Origin: Sipunculus nudus | Lineage: Eukaryota > Annelida > Sipuncula > Golfingiida > Sipunculidae | Direction: 5' to 3' | Assembly: GCA_026874595.1 (NCBI GenBank) | Contig: CM049316.1 | Coordinates: forward strand, 35,781,339 to 35,845,338 | DNA length: 64,000 nucleotides | Part shown: piece by piece, positions 12,301-23,300 of the stretch | Layout of the letters: every line of letters begins with the position of its first letter | Position numbering within the stretch: position 1 is the stretch's first letter | Notes under the pieces: model-generated | The model's input: the letters and a program-made list of their open reading frames with translations, nothing else | Databases searched by the model: none | Told to the model about the DNA's origin: nothing | Position numbers and translations under genes: made by a program

Positions 12301-14499
12301 TAATTCAAGGTGTAATTAAGAAGATGCAATGTTGTGTAATGTAGGATTTTTAAAGAAATCAATTTTCTTTTAAATGATTTTAACAAATATAATTGAACCC
12401 ATCAGTATGTTTAAATTATTATAAAATATGAAGCACATTATGGATAAATAAAGACACAAATAAAAATTGTGAAATCTAAATCAAGTATTATTTTTAGATA
12501 TTTATTGTTTTGCAGATTTAAAAGATATATTTTTGTGGTAAAAAATAAATAAACACTGTATGCATGATGTGGTGTTATCTGACAAGATTGAGATTTATGA
12601 TGATGCAATTGAGAATTATGAATCAACTTTTATATTCAGATATATATGTTAAATTGGAAATGTATAGAAATATAAACTTAAATTAGAAAATAATTGATGT
12701 GATAAAAAAATGAGGATTTAATACAAACATTTGTTCATTATTTTCCTGCCTCAGCAGAATTTGAGATCAGGCTTTGTTTGCCCTGTTTTATGTTGTTTAT
12801 TAGCTCTATTTCAACTGTATACATTTCATAAAAAATACATATATATTTAATAATATATATTATACAAAAAAATAGATTCAATTGAACAAATGTGTAAACT
12901 ACTGAAATGTCAACAGTTAATCGAAAAACCAACTAATGATCATGGTAATAGTACAGATCATTTGTTCACAAACTGCTCACATGCTTTAGTTTCAACATTA
13001 GGAAACACATGGTCAGGTCACAAAATATTTTTTGCAACAATTTCTTGCTCATCAATACAAACCAATCATATAAACCAACCATGGCCTTTATTACCTCTTC
13101 CTCTTACACTTTATCTCCATTTGATATTATTTTAGATTTTTACCTTCAAGGTTAACACCAGCTGAGCACAGTGACCCATAGGTCCCTTGTTTTTTCTAGT
13201 ATTATCCATGGCATTGTCTACTCTCATATAAGAAGGCTTGATAGCTTTGTATTGACTCTGGTGATGTATGCTAAGGGCTGCTATCAAAATTTAATGTGCA
13301 AAAAACACCTTATGTCGCCAAGAATACATTAGATTTAAAGACAGAATTAATAAATATATCAATAACTACTTAAATGTATTAAAATGGGGTACTCTAGTCC
13401 TGATTTCAGACTGAAGTAAACACCAATTCCAAGCCTTGAATACTTCTTTGGGCACTACTCTCAATATAAATAACTTATTTACTATTATAAATTAAATCAA
13501 ATATCCTTTTTTTCTGAATCAATTAACAATTTTCAAATGGTTATGTATAATTATTAATGTCACAACAAAAAATACTGTTATATGGAATAACTTATTTTTA
13601 TGGATCAAAAAATTATTTTAGTGAACAAGCACCTCCGTCATTGGTGTTCTTGCCTCAATACCTTCAAAGTAACAATTACAGAATGTAAGGTGAAAGCATC
13701 ATTGAAATGAATCATATTTTGTTTTGTTCATATGCATCATTTAAAAAACTGAACTTGGCAGTGAAGCACATTTGATATCCAACTGATCTGTTGGCAAATT
13801 TTCAAGGTTCTGTTTTGACTGTATAATTCTTTTTTACTATAAAAATTCCATTGTCGTAAAATCTATATTTTTGATCCAATATCCGTGAGACAATTATTTA
13901 TTTTTTTGTTTTCATATATTTTAATATTTGATGCAAGTGAATGATAAATTACATCTGTCAATTATTTTAATAGGAGACATTTCCACATTCTATGATCAGT
14001 ATTGTCTTTTTGTTTTTAAGCTGAGCTACAGTGCAGTGGCACAAAGAAGACCTCTCAGGTGAGCACTTTGGTCAGTACCAGTATATTTACAGCATCATCA
14101 TAAATCTCTCTTGGAAAATTGTGAGGTGTCAAGGTTAATAATGCATATATACAAATACCTGGGCAAGATTACTGGAACTACTGTAAGGGTTGCTGGTTAT
14201 CATAAATTTTCATTCCCAAATAAAAAGATGTATTATTTAAATTTTTCGATATTTTAACGTTCAGTCATTGATAGCAACACTAGGAAAGAAATTATAGAAA
14301 TATTAAAGAATCTCATTGTAAATTGTTTTTTTTCTTACTTATTTTAATCAACTCCATGACCCCCCCCCCCCCCCCCGATATTTACTCATTCAGTGGCAGT
14401 GTTATCCTATAAGATACCAATATTTAAAGACCTGCTGTTTTCTTTCACTGGTATTTCCTTATTTTTTGCAGGTCTTCACCTTGTGGAGAGAATGACTGA
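2525..14499 (+). CDS. RNF212: RNF212/RNF212B-like RING protein (meiotic crossover factor), complete, 15 coding exons
   Basis: Coding exons read as 2525-2630, 3273-3334, 3774-3857, 4787-4843, 5307-5374, 5797-5854, 6847-6866, 7678-7714, 8402-8474, 9067-9103, 9595-9669, 10098-10174, 10994-11085, 14021-14058 and 14472-14499. All introns are GT-AG and every phase joins, giving 912 nt (303 residues plus TGA), the usual size for RNF212 (about 300). The start is the ATG opening MDWVHCNLCF, the position and form of the family N-terminus. An acceptor-like AG at 2497-2498 suggests a non-coding 5' exon upstream. Family knowledge: RNF212/Zip3 proteins are SUMO/ubiquitin ligase-like factors on meiotic chromosomes that stabilise crossover intermediates. 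Order seen: RING (residues 6-44), coiled coil (~60-145), then a disordered Ser/Pro-rich tail with many SP/TP sites. The start resembles RNF212B while the TPPSGGKMG tail motif resembles RNF212, so the exact paralogue is unsettled. Expression is not visible here. Confidence 0.9.
3774..5854 (+). CDS. RNF212: RNF212-like exons 3-6: coiled coil
   Basis: Exons 3774-3857, 4787-4843, 5307-5374 and 5797-5854 encode residues 57-145, rich in Q, K, R, E and L (for example RKQQKQLQQAMQ). This is the predicted coiled coil that in this family follows the ring and mediates self-association. Exon 5 ends in phase 2 and exon 6 completes an Arg codon. Confidence 0.88.
6847..14499 (+). CDS. RNF212: RNF212-like exons 7-15: Ser/Pro-rich tail with several microexons
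   Basis: Nine short exons: 20, 37, 73, 37, 75, 77, 92, 38 and 28 nt. Exon 8 (7678-7714) is needed for the frame, because exon 7 ends in phase 2 and exon 9 starts in phase 0 with HHSGHDFIGVSRLSVRTPPSG. The tail has repeated minimal kinase-type sites (ASPSQS, RTPPSG, GSPMT, PTPMIGTPTS, PSPCQTPSP). SPCG occurs both near residue 148 and near the C-terminus. Two AGs 6 nt apart at exon 11 (9593-9594 and 9599-9600) could give in-frame forms differing by two residues. The last intron but one, 11086-14020, is ~2.9 kb and holds a repeat element. Confidence 0.82.
10230..10440. repeat. Short dispersed repeat with GACCACC motifs
   Basis: Carries 'accacctgcaggaccagc' and several ggtggtc copies. A related piece ('accacctgaaggaccagc') is at about 23755-23800 inside TBC1D31, so it is dispersed. 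It resembles termini of pogo/Tigger-type elements but has no clear paired end. Confidence 0.4.
11310..13150 (-). mobile_element. Pearl/HINE-type element, family A, reverse copy lacking the core array
   Basis: Starts with a 13-bp-stem hairpin (AGCTCAGCTGACT / AGTCATCTGAGCT, one mismatch) at 11310-11338, followed by a CCGT microsatellite at 11359-11380. The sequence to ~11640 recurs in reverse orientation at 45715-46050 and 63400-63733. The 11796-11890 stretch recurs reversed at 61600-61690. The 12965-13150 stretch recurs reversed at 45383-45565. It lies in the 13th intron of the RNF212-like gene. Confidence 0.65.
12167..12191. repeat. Poly-C tract
   Basis: 25 consecutive C inside the family A copy; a likely site of length variation or assembly error. 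Confidence 0.95.
14360..14376. repeat. Poly-C tract
   Basis: 17 consecutive C in the last RNF212-like intron, ~100 bases before the final acceptor. Confidence 0.9.
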
Positions 14500-14649
14500 G
14501 ATATATACCAAACTTGTGAAAGGAAATCTCTGCTGGGAGTCCATGTTGATTAAAACAAAGCCATACATACAAATCAAGTGACTGATTCTGACTGTCATCT
14601 GGAAGGATTTTGTTTTGAATGATTTCATGTTTTGGTGAATATTGAATGA

Positions 14650-14655
14650 AATAAA
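14650..14655 (+). terminator. Polyadenylation signal of the RNF212-like gene
   Basis: AATAAA lies 150 bases past the TGA in the sense orientation. This gives a short 3' UTR and is the first such hexamer after the stop. Confidence 0.55.
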
Positions 14656-14659
14656 TCAT

Positions 14660-16200
14660 GATATGTATTTCCAACTCTGGAGCCATCAGTCGCTTCTTCA
14701 CAGACAGAATGTAAATATATGTGGTGAAATAGCATCAGAGAACCTGAATGAAAATCCCTTTGTTTTCTTTTTTTATTCCTGCAACATATAAAAGCAATTT
14801 TCTTATCAGTGCCAGTGCTACTTTTTTACCTGTAAATTAATCTGCATGATAAGAAGGAACTTTGTCAGAATATTTGACTCAAACAAATCTATTCTTTGGG
14901 TCAATCTGTGGTTCACAAATTAAGGTCCAAGAATTGTCCATGCACATATGTTCACAAACACGGAACCATTTTTCCCATCTTATATACTGTGTTATACAAA
15001 TGAAACAAAAGAAAAAATATTTAAGTGAGACATCATCATAGAATATTATATTTAATTTGTTTAAGGGGCATTAAATTCTAATTAAATTTCTATTGCATTT
15101 TATTTTAAACTTCTAAAAATGTATGAACAAACAAATTCGTGGAATTTATGTCCTCCGCTTCCGAATCCCGTTGTCCCCTGCTTGCCCCATCAATGCTTTA
15201 GTTTTTTTTGTCCCCTGAAGATGTCTCCACATGTCATAGTGGCTGTGTTTTAGTTTTCATTGCCCACTGAAGATGTCTTCACATTTTATAATTTTTGGTT
15301 GTGAATTGGGTACCATAGGGGAATTTTTTTTTTTTTATTTTGAGCTGCACTGATCATCATTTTCAGACAGACACTCCAAAACCATTTCCAACCAAGGTAT
15401 GCATGAGAGCAATCACTGACCCGAATTGAATGAAATCGGATAATATTTGGGAAAGTTATCGCACGGAAATGAAAACCGGATGGATTGACAAACAGACGGA
15501 CGGATAGACAAACCCAAATCAATTTGCACCTTTCCGAGGAAGTGGGGGACAGCAAAAGATTAAAAGAATTGACTAAAAAGAACCTGGTCTTGGAACAAAA
15601 GAATCAAGGAACCTGTCATAAGCAACTGGAAAGAGACATTTAATGCTCTTGATTTAATTACAAGAATATATTGTGAAAGAGTGTCACTTCATCTGTTGAA
15701 ATGAATGGGTGCTTGTAGAATTGAATGCAAATGCAGAAATGAAATAAAACTGTATAAAAGTTTACAGATAGTATGGTAGGGCTTATAGGCTGCTTTTAAG
15801 TTTTGGAAGGAATAATTATAAGTTTTGGCATAAAAAGTTGTGAATACTTTATAGCAGTAATCACAGACTTTACCATGTTTCATGGGACTTAGCAGTTAGA
15901 GTATACATTTTACAGTCTTGCAAGTATCCCCATCAAATACAGAAAATGTTTACTGGGCAGCCTCTTAACCTAAAGAGAGCTACATTGTGCCATCTCTGTT
16001 CACTTATAATTGAAAAGATTTGTCTAAATGGATAACTCATATCAAAACATGGAAACACAATTTGAAGAAATAATGTTGCATCACAACAAAACTTCACCAT
16101 CAAAATTTGTTTGGAAATTTCAATGCATAAGGAGTATTCTGGTGAAGAGCTTGACACTAGTACTGTAATCAAAGACACGACACTTAACCAAAGTTTCAGT
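14660..16200. repeat. Intergenic stretch between convergent genes, with one dispersed repeat
   Basis: About 15155-15560 is repeat-like: GTCCCC motifs, an internal near-duplication around 15210-15290 ('gaagatgtct' with 'cacat' context twice) and the GACGGACGG motif at ~15495. The minus-strand open frame 15286-15555 looks like those found by chance in these repeats. I see no gene in the rest. Confidence 0.5.
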
Positions 16201-16202
16201 AT

Positions 16203-16208
16203 TTTATT
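16203..16208 (-). terminator. Candidate polyadenylation signal of TBC1D31
   Basis: AATAAA on the minus strand, about 1 kb past the stop. Nearer ATTAAA variants occur around 16565-16605, so the site used is uncertain. Confidence 0.35.
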
Positions 16209-17206
16209 GTAACAGTCAATATCTATCAAGCTATTCTGCTACATTTCCATAGTTACAAAAATATTATTTTCACATGATAGCCGATGTCCATATGAACGTG
16301 ACAATCTTTCTTTCTGTATATTTATGAAATTAACAAAGGTTCCGATGTTCTAACATGCCATATACATCTTGTTATTTAACATGTCAATATTAAAATATAT
16401 GTACACATTTTTTTACACAATATGATCTACATATACATACACAGTAGTAGACAAAAAGAGTTCTCAAAGCGTAAAAAAAAAACTATGACATCTGGTATAG
16501 AGGGTACACCACATATAACACAATGAAATGGACAAACTAAACCCACCTTTTGAAGATTTCATATCTGATTTAATGATGTCTGCTCGTAGTATATTTTTTA
16601 ATTTGAGTGAATTAAAATAATACATTAAAAATGGTTAACTGCTTACAAAGATAAGGTCGTAAAACACAGAATGTGTGATTAATATTAATATGAGGATTAC
16701 TGGACGGAAATATCTTATTTGGCCATTTGATGATCTTCAAAACATTTCATTAACATGCCAACTGGTTTTGGGGTGGTAGGTCACAAATAACAATATGTAC
16801 AAATATAAATACAAAGGCACTAGTATCACAGCATGAATTTCTTTGTGTGCATTTAACAGAATATTGGATTGTAGAATTGATTTGGTTTCCTAACTCTTAT
16901 ATCAAAATGAATTTAAAGCAGCCTGTTGTTAACTGGCCAAAAGAACTGTTAGGTATTATGACACAGGCCTGAAGGTCTTTTGGAGTCTGATGATGGCAAT
17001 GTGCTGTTACTGAAAGCCCCTGGTAAAAAGTTATAAAAGGCTCTGTGGGAATCTTTTACATTCAGAACAGTGAATGTTAAAGTAATAACATATTAATTCT
17101 CTTGTCATAACAAAAGTCCAAAACTATAATATTCTACAGAATCCACATAATACAATGATCCTAGTTGACCAAACAGAATCATGTCATTACATATGTCTCA
17201 TGCCGA

Positions 17207-17343
17207 TTATATATCTGTATTATAAACACTGGGCGGTTTGTTGTTTCGATTTTGACGCGCCAGATTTTGCCGTAACTGTATCACTTGTGCCATTAGCTGC
17301 TGTTCCCTCTCTTCAAAACCTTTCCTTCCACGATCAAGTGAAA
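17207..17343 (-). CDS. TBC1D31: TBC1D31 last coding exon
   Basis: It opens in phase 1 after the acceptor ttgtag, encodes SLDRGRKGFEEREQQLMAQV and a QLRQNLARQN helix, and ends NTDI-TAA at 17209-17207. The position and the LRQ(N/R)LxAR helix correspond to the human C-terminus. A TTTATT (AATAAA on the minus strand) at 16203-16208 is a candidate poly(A) signal, giving a ~1 kb 3' UTR. Confidence 0.9.
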
Positions 17344-20300
17344 CTACAACAAAAAATGTAATTGCGTAAGAGATCAGAGATCTGGAAATCATCTGTGTAA
17401 GGAATCACAAGGAAAGCTCAGTTATAATAACCAGGTTTACTGTCATGATATGCTTCTGCCCATTTTTAGAATATACATCTTCGAAGTAAGTTACACTTAT
17501 ATAAGAACAATGGCTTTGCTCTTATTCATGGAGTAAAACTGTGCTCTCATGTATATGAACATGTGTATATGCACATATATATGCATGAAAAATAGCCCAT
17601 AATATTTTGAAACTGGTGTTTATAAGTGTCTGTCAGTGTATATGCACATGTGCATGGTTTCACCGATTCAGGGTAAAATATATGTCACTGCCTATCTTTT
17701 TGACGAATATCTGCTATCTAGTCTTCCTGTTCATGCCTAAACAGACATAGAAACACAGCTATTTTTCATACATATATGCACATATGCATATATGTGAACA
17801 TGGAAACACAGCTTAACAGGATGCCACAGAAAAGTAGTTAAAGTTTAAACATTTGAAGTTAAACTTTTTCACAAAAATTGTTATAATTTTGATGTGACAA
17901 AAATTTAAATTTGCTTTGACCAAGGTCGTGCAGATAAGTACAGTTTTGTATTTATGAGTGTATGCTAGTGTGTGTGAGAGCGTGCATGAGAAGGTGGCAG
18001 GCACTGGTCCTTGCCATTGGATGCAAATGGATACATGATTATACATTTCAGGTCCTAAACAATATCAATATCACCAAAAAGTTTTCATGGAATTACAGTT
18101 AACAGGAATCGTAATACTTTAAAAATTTCACCTTTCCAACGGAAAGGTATTAATTCATGTTTTCTTTCCACTGAAAAATTTGCCTTTCTGCAAAAGATCC
18201 TACCATCATATCCAACTTTCAGTCACACTTTGCTCAGTGTAAAGTTGTAAACCTGATTCTGCCATCTTAAATGCCATCCTACATGCACACTTGCATGCAA
18301 AAAAACTAAATGTTCTTATTAGTAACACTGTTATATCTGTAACATGATTGTGCAGTGAAAAACAGCAGGAAAATATATGAGATAAGGGCCTAAATGCCAG
18401 AAAGTAGAAGAAATTATAGATAATTTTTCTTGGAAGATATAGGAAATATTGGGAGTCAGTGGAACACCACCACCTCTTTGTTACTACTTGCTACAACTAT
18501 ACTTGTTACTACTCAACTACTAATTGAAAAATTAATACAAAATGACAAAATGCCTTTTCATGCACATGTTAGCCTGTCTAAGACAGGCGGAAAGATGTTA
18601 CTACGATCCCTAGTTAAAAGTTTCTGGAAAAGTGGGCTGAGGAACATTTAAATAATTTTTAGACAGGTCTGGATGCATATACAGGTGTTGGCAAAGGTAT
18701 GCCCTCAGTGAGTGCTTTTTCTTAATATATGTCATCTATATATACCCATACATACAATGAGATGACAGGTCTGAAGTTTCACTCTCATTCAAGATCTGAT
18801 GATGTCGGGAGCTGTGATCATAACTGCTGGTTGTGTTGTTTTGTTTCGAGTCCCCTGTAACATAATAATTATATATTACATTACTTCATGTATCACATTA
18901 TAGTAGAACTCTTGATAAGCAAACTACACATCCTCTAAAAAAGACATAAGATACTGATATGCTTTTCTTGAAAGACAATTTGATCTTAAAAGCAAGATGA
19001 CATTGTATACAGTTAACATACTAGACAGTAAAATATGAACATCTTATCAAATATCTTTCACTGAGATAATAGTAAAGCTAATTTTGCTGGCCAAAGAAAT
19101 ATGAGAGAAATGAAATATCACAGTGTTTTATGTAAATTCATCTACTTGTGGTGGATATATTGTCACAACAGTGCAGTAAAGGAAATGATCATAGGGATTT
19201 CAATATATAAACAAAGGCCTAAACACCCAAAAAGCCCCCGGCCATGTTTTTAACTAGGAAAGGGTGGCATCAGTTATACCTAAATATCCCAAAACCTTCA
19301 CAAGAATCCATTTTTAATTCAAAATACTTGCAAAATATGGAATGGTGGATGGACAGACATGGGAAATTTTTGTAGTCCTTCCAACTTACGGCAAGGGACT
19401 AATAATATGTTTTATTCATTTTAATTAATTTACATGGTGAGGAAGACACCTGTTAATAGTGATATGTATTAAACTGATGTCCTTATAAGTAGGTTAAACA
19501 TGCCCAAAGCATTCAGTCTGTCAGACTTCCAATATGGAGACTCCAATTCCATGTTGTGAGACCCAAACTAAGAAAGTACAGATTTGAAATTAAAAAGCTG
19601 CAAAGCTATACAAGATACTGGATACAATTATATCCAAATGACCCATGGGTAATGACGCTCAGCTGATTAGCTTGGGTAATGATCTTTCAACAGATCAGCC
19701 AGCTGGAAGGAAGGACAACAGCCAATTACTATAGCTCAGCATGACATGTCTACAGTGCTGTAATTATATGAAGGCAAAATTTCCAATTTAAGGATAATTC
19801 ATTGAATTTACTGTAAAGTGACTGGGGTAAAGTTGAAATCATATGTAAACCATATGCCCACACTATTCTCTCAGTGGTGAACACAACATTTTTCTACTAT
19901 CCTGCCTCTGCCGGTGCCTAAATCACAACGCGTATGACATATCTTCAGATGCCTTACCTGTTAGATTATGATTGTTTAGCCTCTGTTTGCTCTGGGCATA
20001 CTGCTTTTCAAGGAGACTAAGCCTGGTGGAGACATCTGGTGGAAATTTAGTCTTCCCCTGCTGTTCTTCCCATGCAGCTTTGGTCTGAAAAGGAATTACA
20101 TAAAAAAAATAATACAAATTGGTATATATACACTGGTAATCAACTGCTGTGATATTTTCTACAGATATAAGGTCAATATTTTGTTCATCAATATTATGTC
20201 CTATGGGTTTATTGATAAAGGACATTATGTCCTGTTGTATTTTGTCAAAATGATTAATGTCATTGGAAATGTCCAATGAAAGTTTTCTAGGATGTCATGC

Positions 20301-23300
20301 TACAGTCCGTTCCAAAGGGGTAATTTTTAAAGTGTTGGATAGTTACCTTGACTTCTTGAAGTTCTTGCAACAAATCAGTAACTCGCTGCTCCAGAGTTCT
20401 GTTCTCCATCTCCAGATGAGATGTCTGAAACAAACATGACAATTGTATCACATTATTACAGCATCCAGGTAAAATGTTTCAGAATATTATGTGATACTCT
20501 TAGAAAGACAAAACATTTAAGTATGGAGGATCGAAGGGCTACTGTCAACAATTTACCAGGGGCCTTTCTTCGCAGAATGTTTTTTGGACTAAGCATGTTT
20601 TGGGAATGAGCACTAACTCTTCAGGAATGTATTTGTGCTCTTGCCTTGAGCCTTTCCAATAATTCATGTAGCTATCATAGAAAAACGACTAAAGTTTGTG
20701 TTGTTTGTATACATTATATTAAGAAATAAAATTTTTATGTTCTTCCAGAATGTCTGCAAATTTCCATTTTTATGTCATGACCTTTGCTCAATCCACAATT
20801 TTTTTATCCAACAGTCTATGGAATAATATTTTTTTTTTTATGGCCTTACCATTTCTTTTATTGACATAAAATTAACTGAATGTTAATATACCTGCTGTAC
20901 ATTAATCATGGGTTACTTAAAACAGCTCTTCATACTTCATAAAAGAATTTGAAATGATGCTAAGCCATACCTCCAGTGCCCTTTGCTGCCTGTCTAAGTT
21001 ATCCAGAGCAGCTTTTGAAGTCACTTCCTGTTTGTTACCCAGATCTGTTAGGAGCCGATCAGAGTGAGCCAGCTCCCGCTGAACAGCCTAAAACAGAAAT
21101 GATGAGATATTATTCATATTTTGCTAGAAACATTTTGTTCTCTGCTTAAATAATATAAGAATTTGTACTTTCTAACAGCACATACCCAGTGCAAAAAAAG
21201 ATCCTGTTACAACCCAGTATAATGAAGAATCTTGCAGCATAAACAAGGATGTCTTTAACAAGCTACATGAATGACAACCAGGTTAAAGTGAGGTGCAGGA
21301 TACCATAGAGATGGAATTTAAACTTTCATGTATACATTAACAAATATAATTTTGTTTCAATTTCTCACTTGTAGCCTGGTGTTAGAAATGCCAGCTCTGT
21401 ACACTGATATTAATGCAACTAGGGCCTTAAGGCACAAATAGTGCCATGCCATATATTTAACTAAGAAAGTGTGGCATCATTGATCAGTGAACAAGAAAAG
21501 TTTGGAACAGAGATAATGGTTCCACCTGCAGGTTAAAATCATGTCAGTCATGTGCTGAGCAAGTCTGTACAATTTGGTGAAGCAAGCAGCAAGGGCCTTA
21601 GAAATATATGGTAAAAGAATGAGGTGGGAGGGACGGACATATGGACAGACACAGACCATTTTAATAGTTATCACTTCTTATGGCATGGAACCATTAAGAT
21701 ATCAGTGCAACAGAAATGCCTACTGAGTTGTATTTTCACAGCTAGCATATTACCTGAACTGTTTGAGCCTGTTTCAGTTTGTCAGCCTGCAGTCGGTCCT
21801 CTGCCATCATGTTCCTCAGTGCTGCCTCTTTGCTACGTGCCTCCACTTCTGCTTGATGACGCAAGTCAGAATCAATCTGCTCACGCCTCAGTTCCTGGCA
21901 ACAATAAAAGACATCAGCATTGAAGGATAGATAGTAACAAAAAGCATTAATAGCATTCAGAATTTTGTGCCATTATCATTATATTGTGATATTCTAATTA
22001 CCAGTACTCAAATGTAGCTTTCAAAGCAATATGATAATGTTCCATACATTAAAAGAGATGTTTTTTTTTTTTGGGGGGGGGGGGGGGAAAGAGTTTCACT
22101 GAATTGCATTTTATGGTACTGTAGTTCAAATGCTTGAATAATAGTTGCAATATTCTTTTACTTAATATTATTCCTCAATATTATATTATTCAGACTATTA
22201 CTAAGATTAGTCCTTTTTTTACTGTCACACCTGTTCTAAGACATTTTTCTGTAGCTGTAACTCCATCGCCCTGATCTCAGCATCATCTACTGCTGCCTGG
22301 GTCTCTACATCCCTTGCTGCTCTCTGTAATGTTAAAAAATCAATATAAACATCAACACAAAAATGATTTCTTCACAAACGCTGTGATAACTCTTACATTA
22401 AAATAAATTCAAATGGACTGAGAAAAATATTATAAATTCTTCTGTCAATCTGCTATAAAAGATTAAACCCTCCAAGCAACTTCATGTGGTTGCCTTTATG
22501 CTGTGTAGCTTATCAGATAGGCACGATCACTGATAATGTGAGTAGCTGTAAAATAATGAGACATTATTTAAAGTATTATGTAGTGCCACTGCAGTCTCTG
22601 AACCCTTTTACCTTGCATAAGTGTGGTCAATGGTTGTATGACACTTTTAATCCATTTGGGAGAGACCTTGTGTTTTCCATACCTACTACCGGTGTTTGGG
22701 TGGGCCATTTAATTTGGATTCAGATGAGCTTCTATACATGTACCAACTTTTCAGATATTTTTTTTCTTAATTTTTCAGATTTTGGATAAAGAATCAAATT
22801 TTAGTTCTAAGTTTTCAATTTCAGATAAATGATTTTTCGGATAAACAGTGTCCAGATTAACCAGGCTCTACTGTACACACACCTTGCTCCTCAGTTCCTC
22901 CTCAAGACGAAGAACCTCTGCCTGCTTCCTCTGCTGTTGGAATTCTCGGAACGTCCGCCGTGTACCGTCTAGCTGCTGGAGCTCCCTCAGCTTCAGCTCT
23001 CTGTTCATGGCCTGGACCCTGTGGAATTACAGCCATAATACATGAGGAAGTGCTGTAAACAAATCCAGGGACAGGGGAGCAAGCAACTTAGTGGTTAACA
23101 AATAAGAGCCCAAGGTTCATGCTTACAGAGAAATCTCACCTCACAACATGATGTGTCAACATCCCCCCTATCACAACTTCCTCCCATTTATAGGACCTCT
23201 TATCTGGTCCCTGACTTAGGATCGTAATACTTTGAACTTTTATATTTTGAATATTGATTTGAAATTTTCACCTTTCCATTAAAACAGGTTTGCTTTTCCG

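Noticed and set aside
12890-13135. 81-codon plus-strand frame in the RNF212-like intron
   Set aside because: The stretch recurs reversed at 45383-45565 as part of a repeat, where the frame is not kept.
15286-15555. 89-codon minus-strand frame
   Set aside because: It lies within a dispersed repeat, and its serine/valine/arginine runs come from the GACGGACGG motif.
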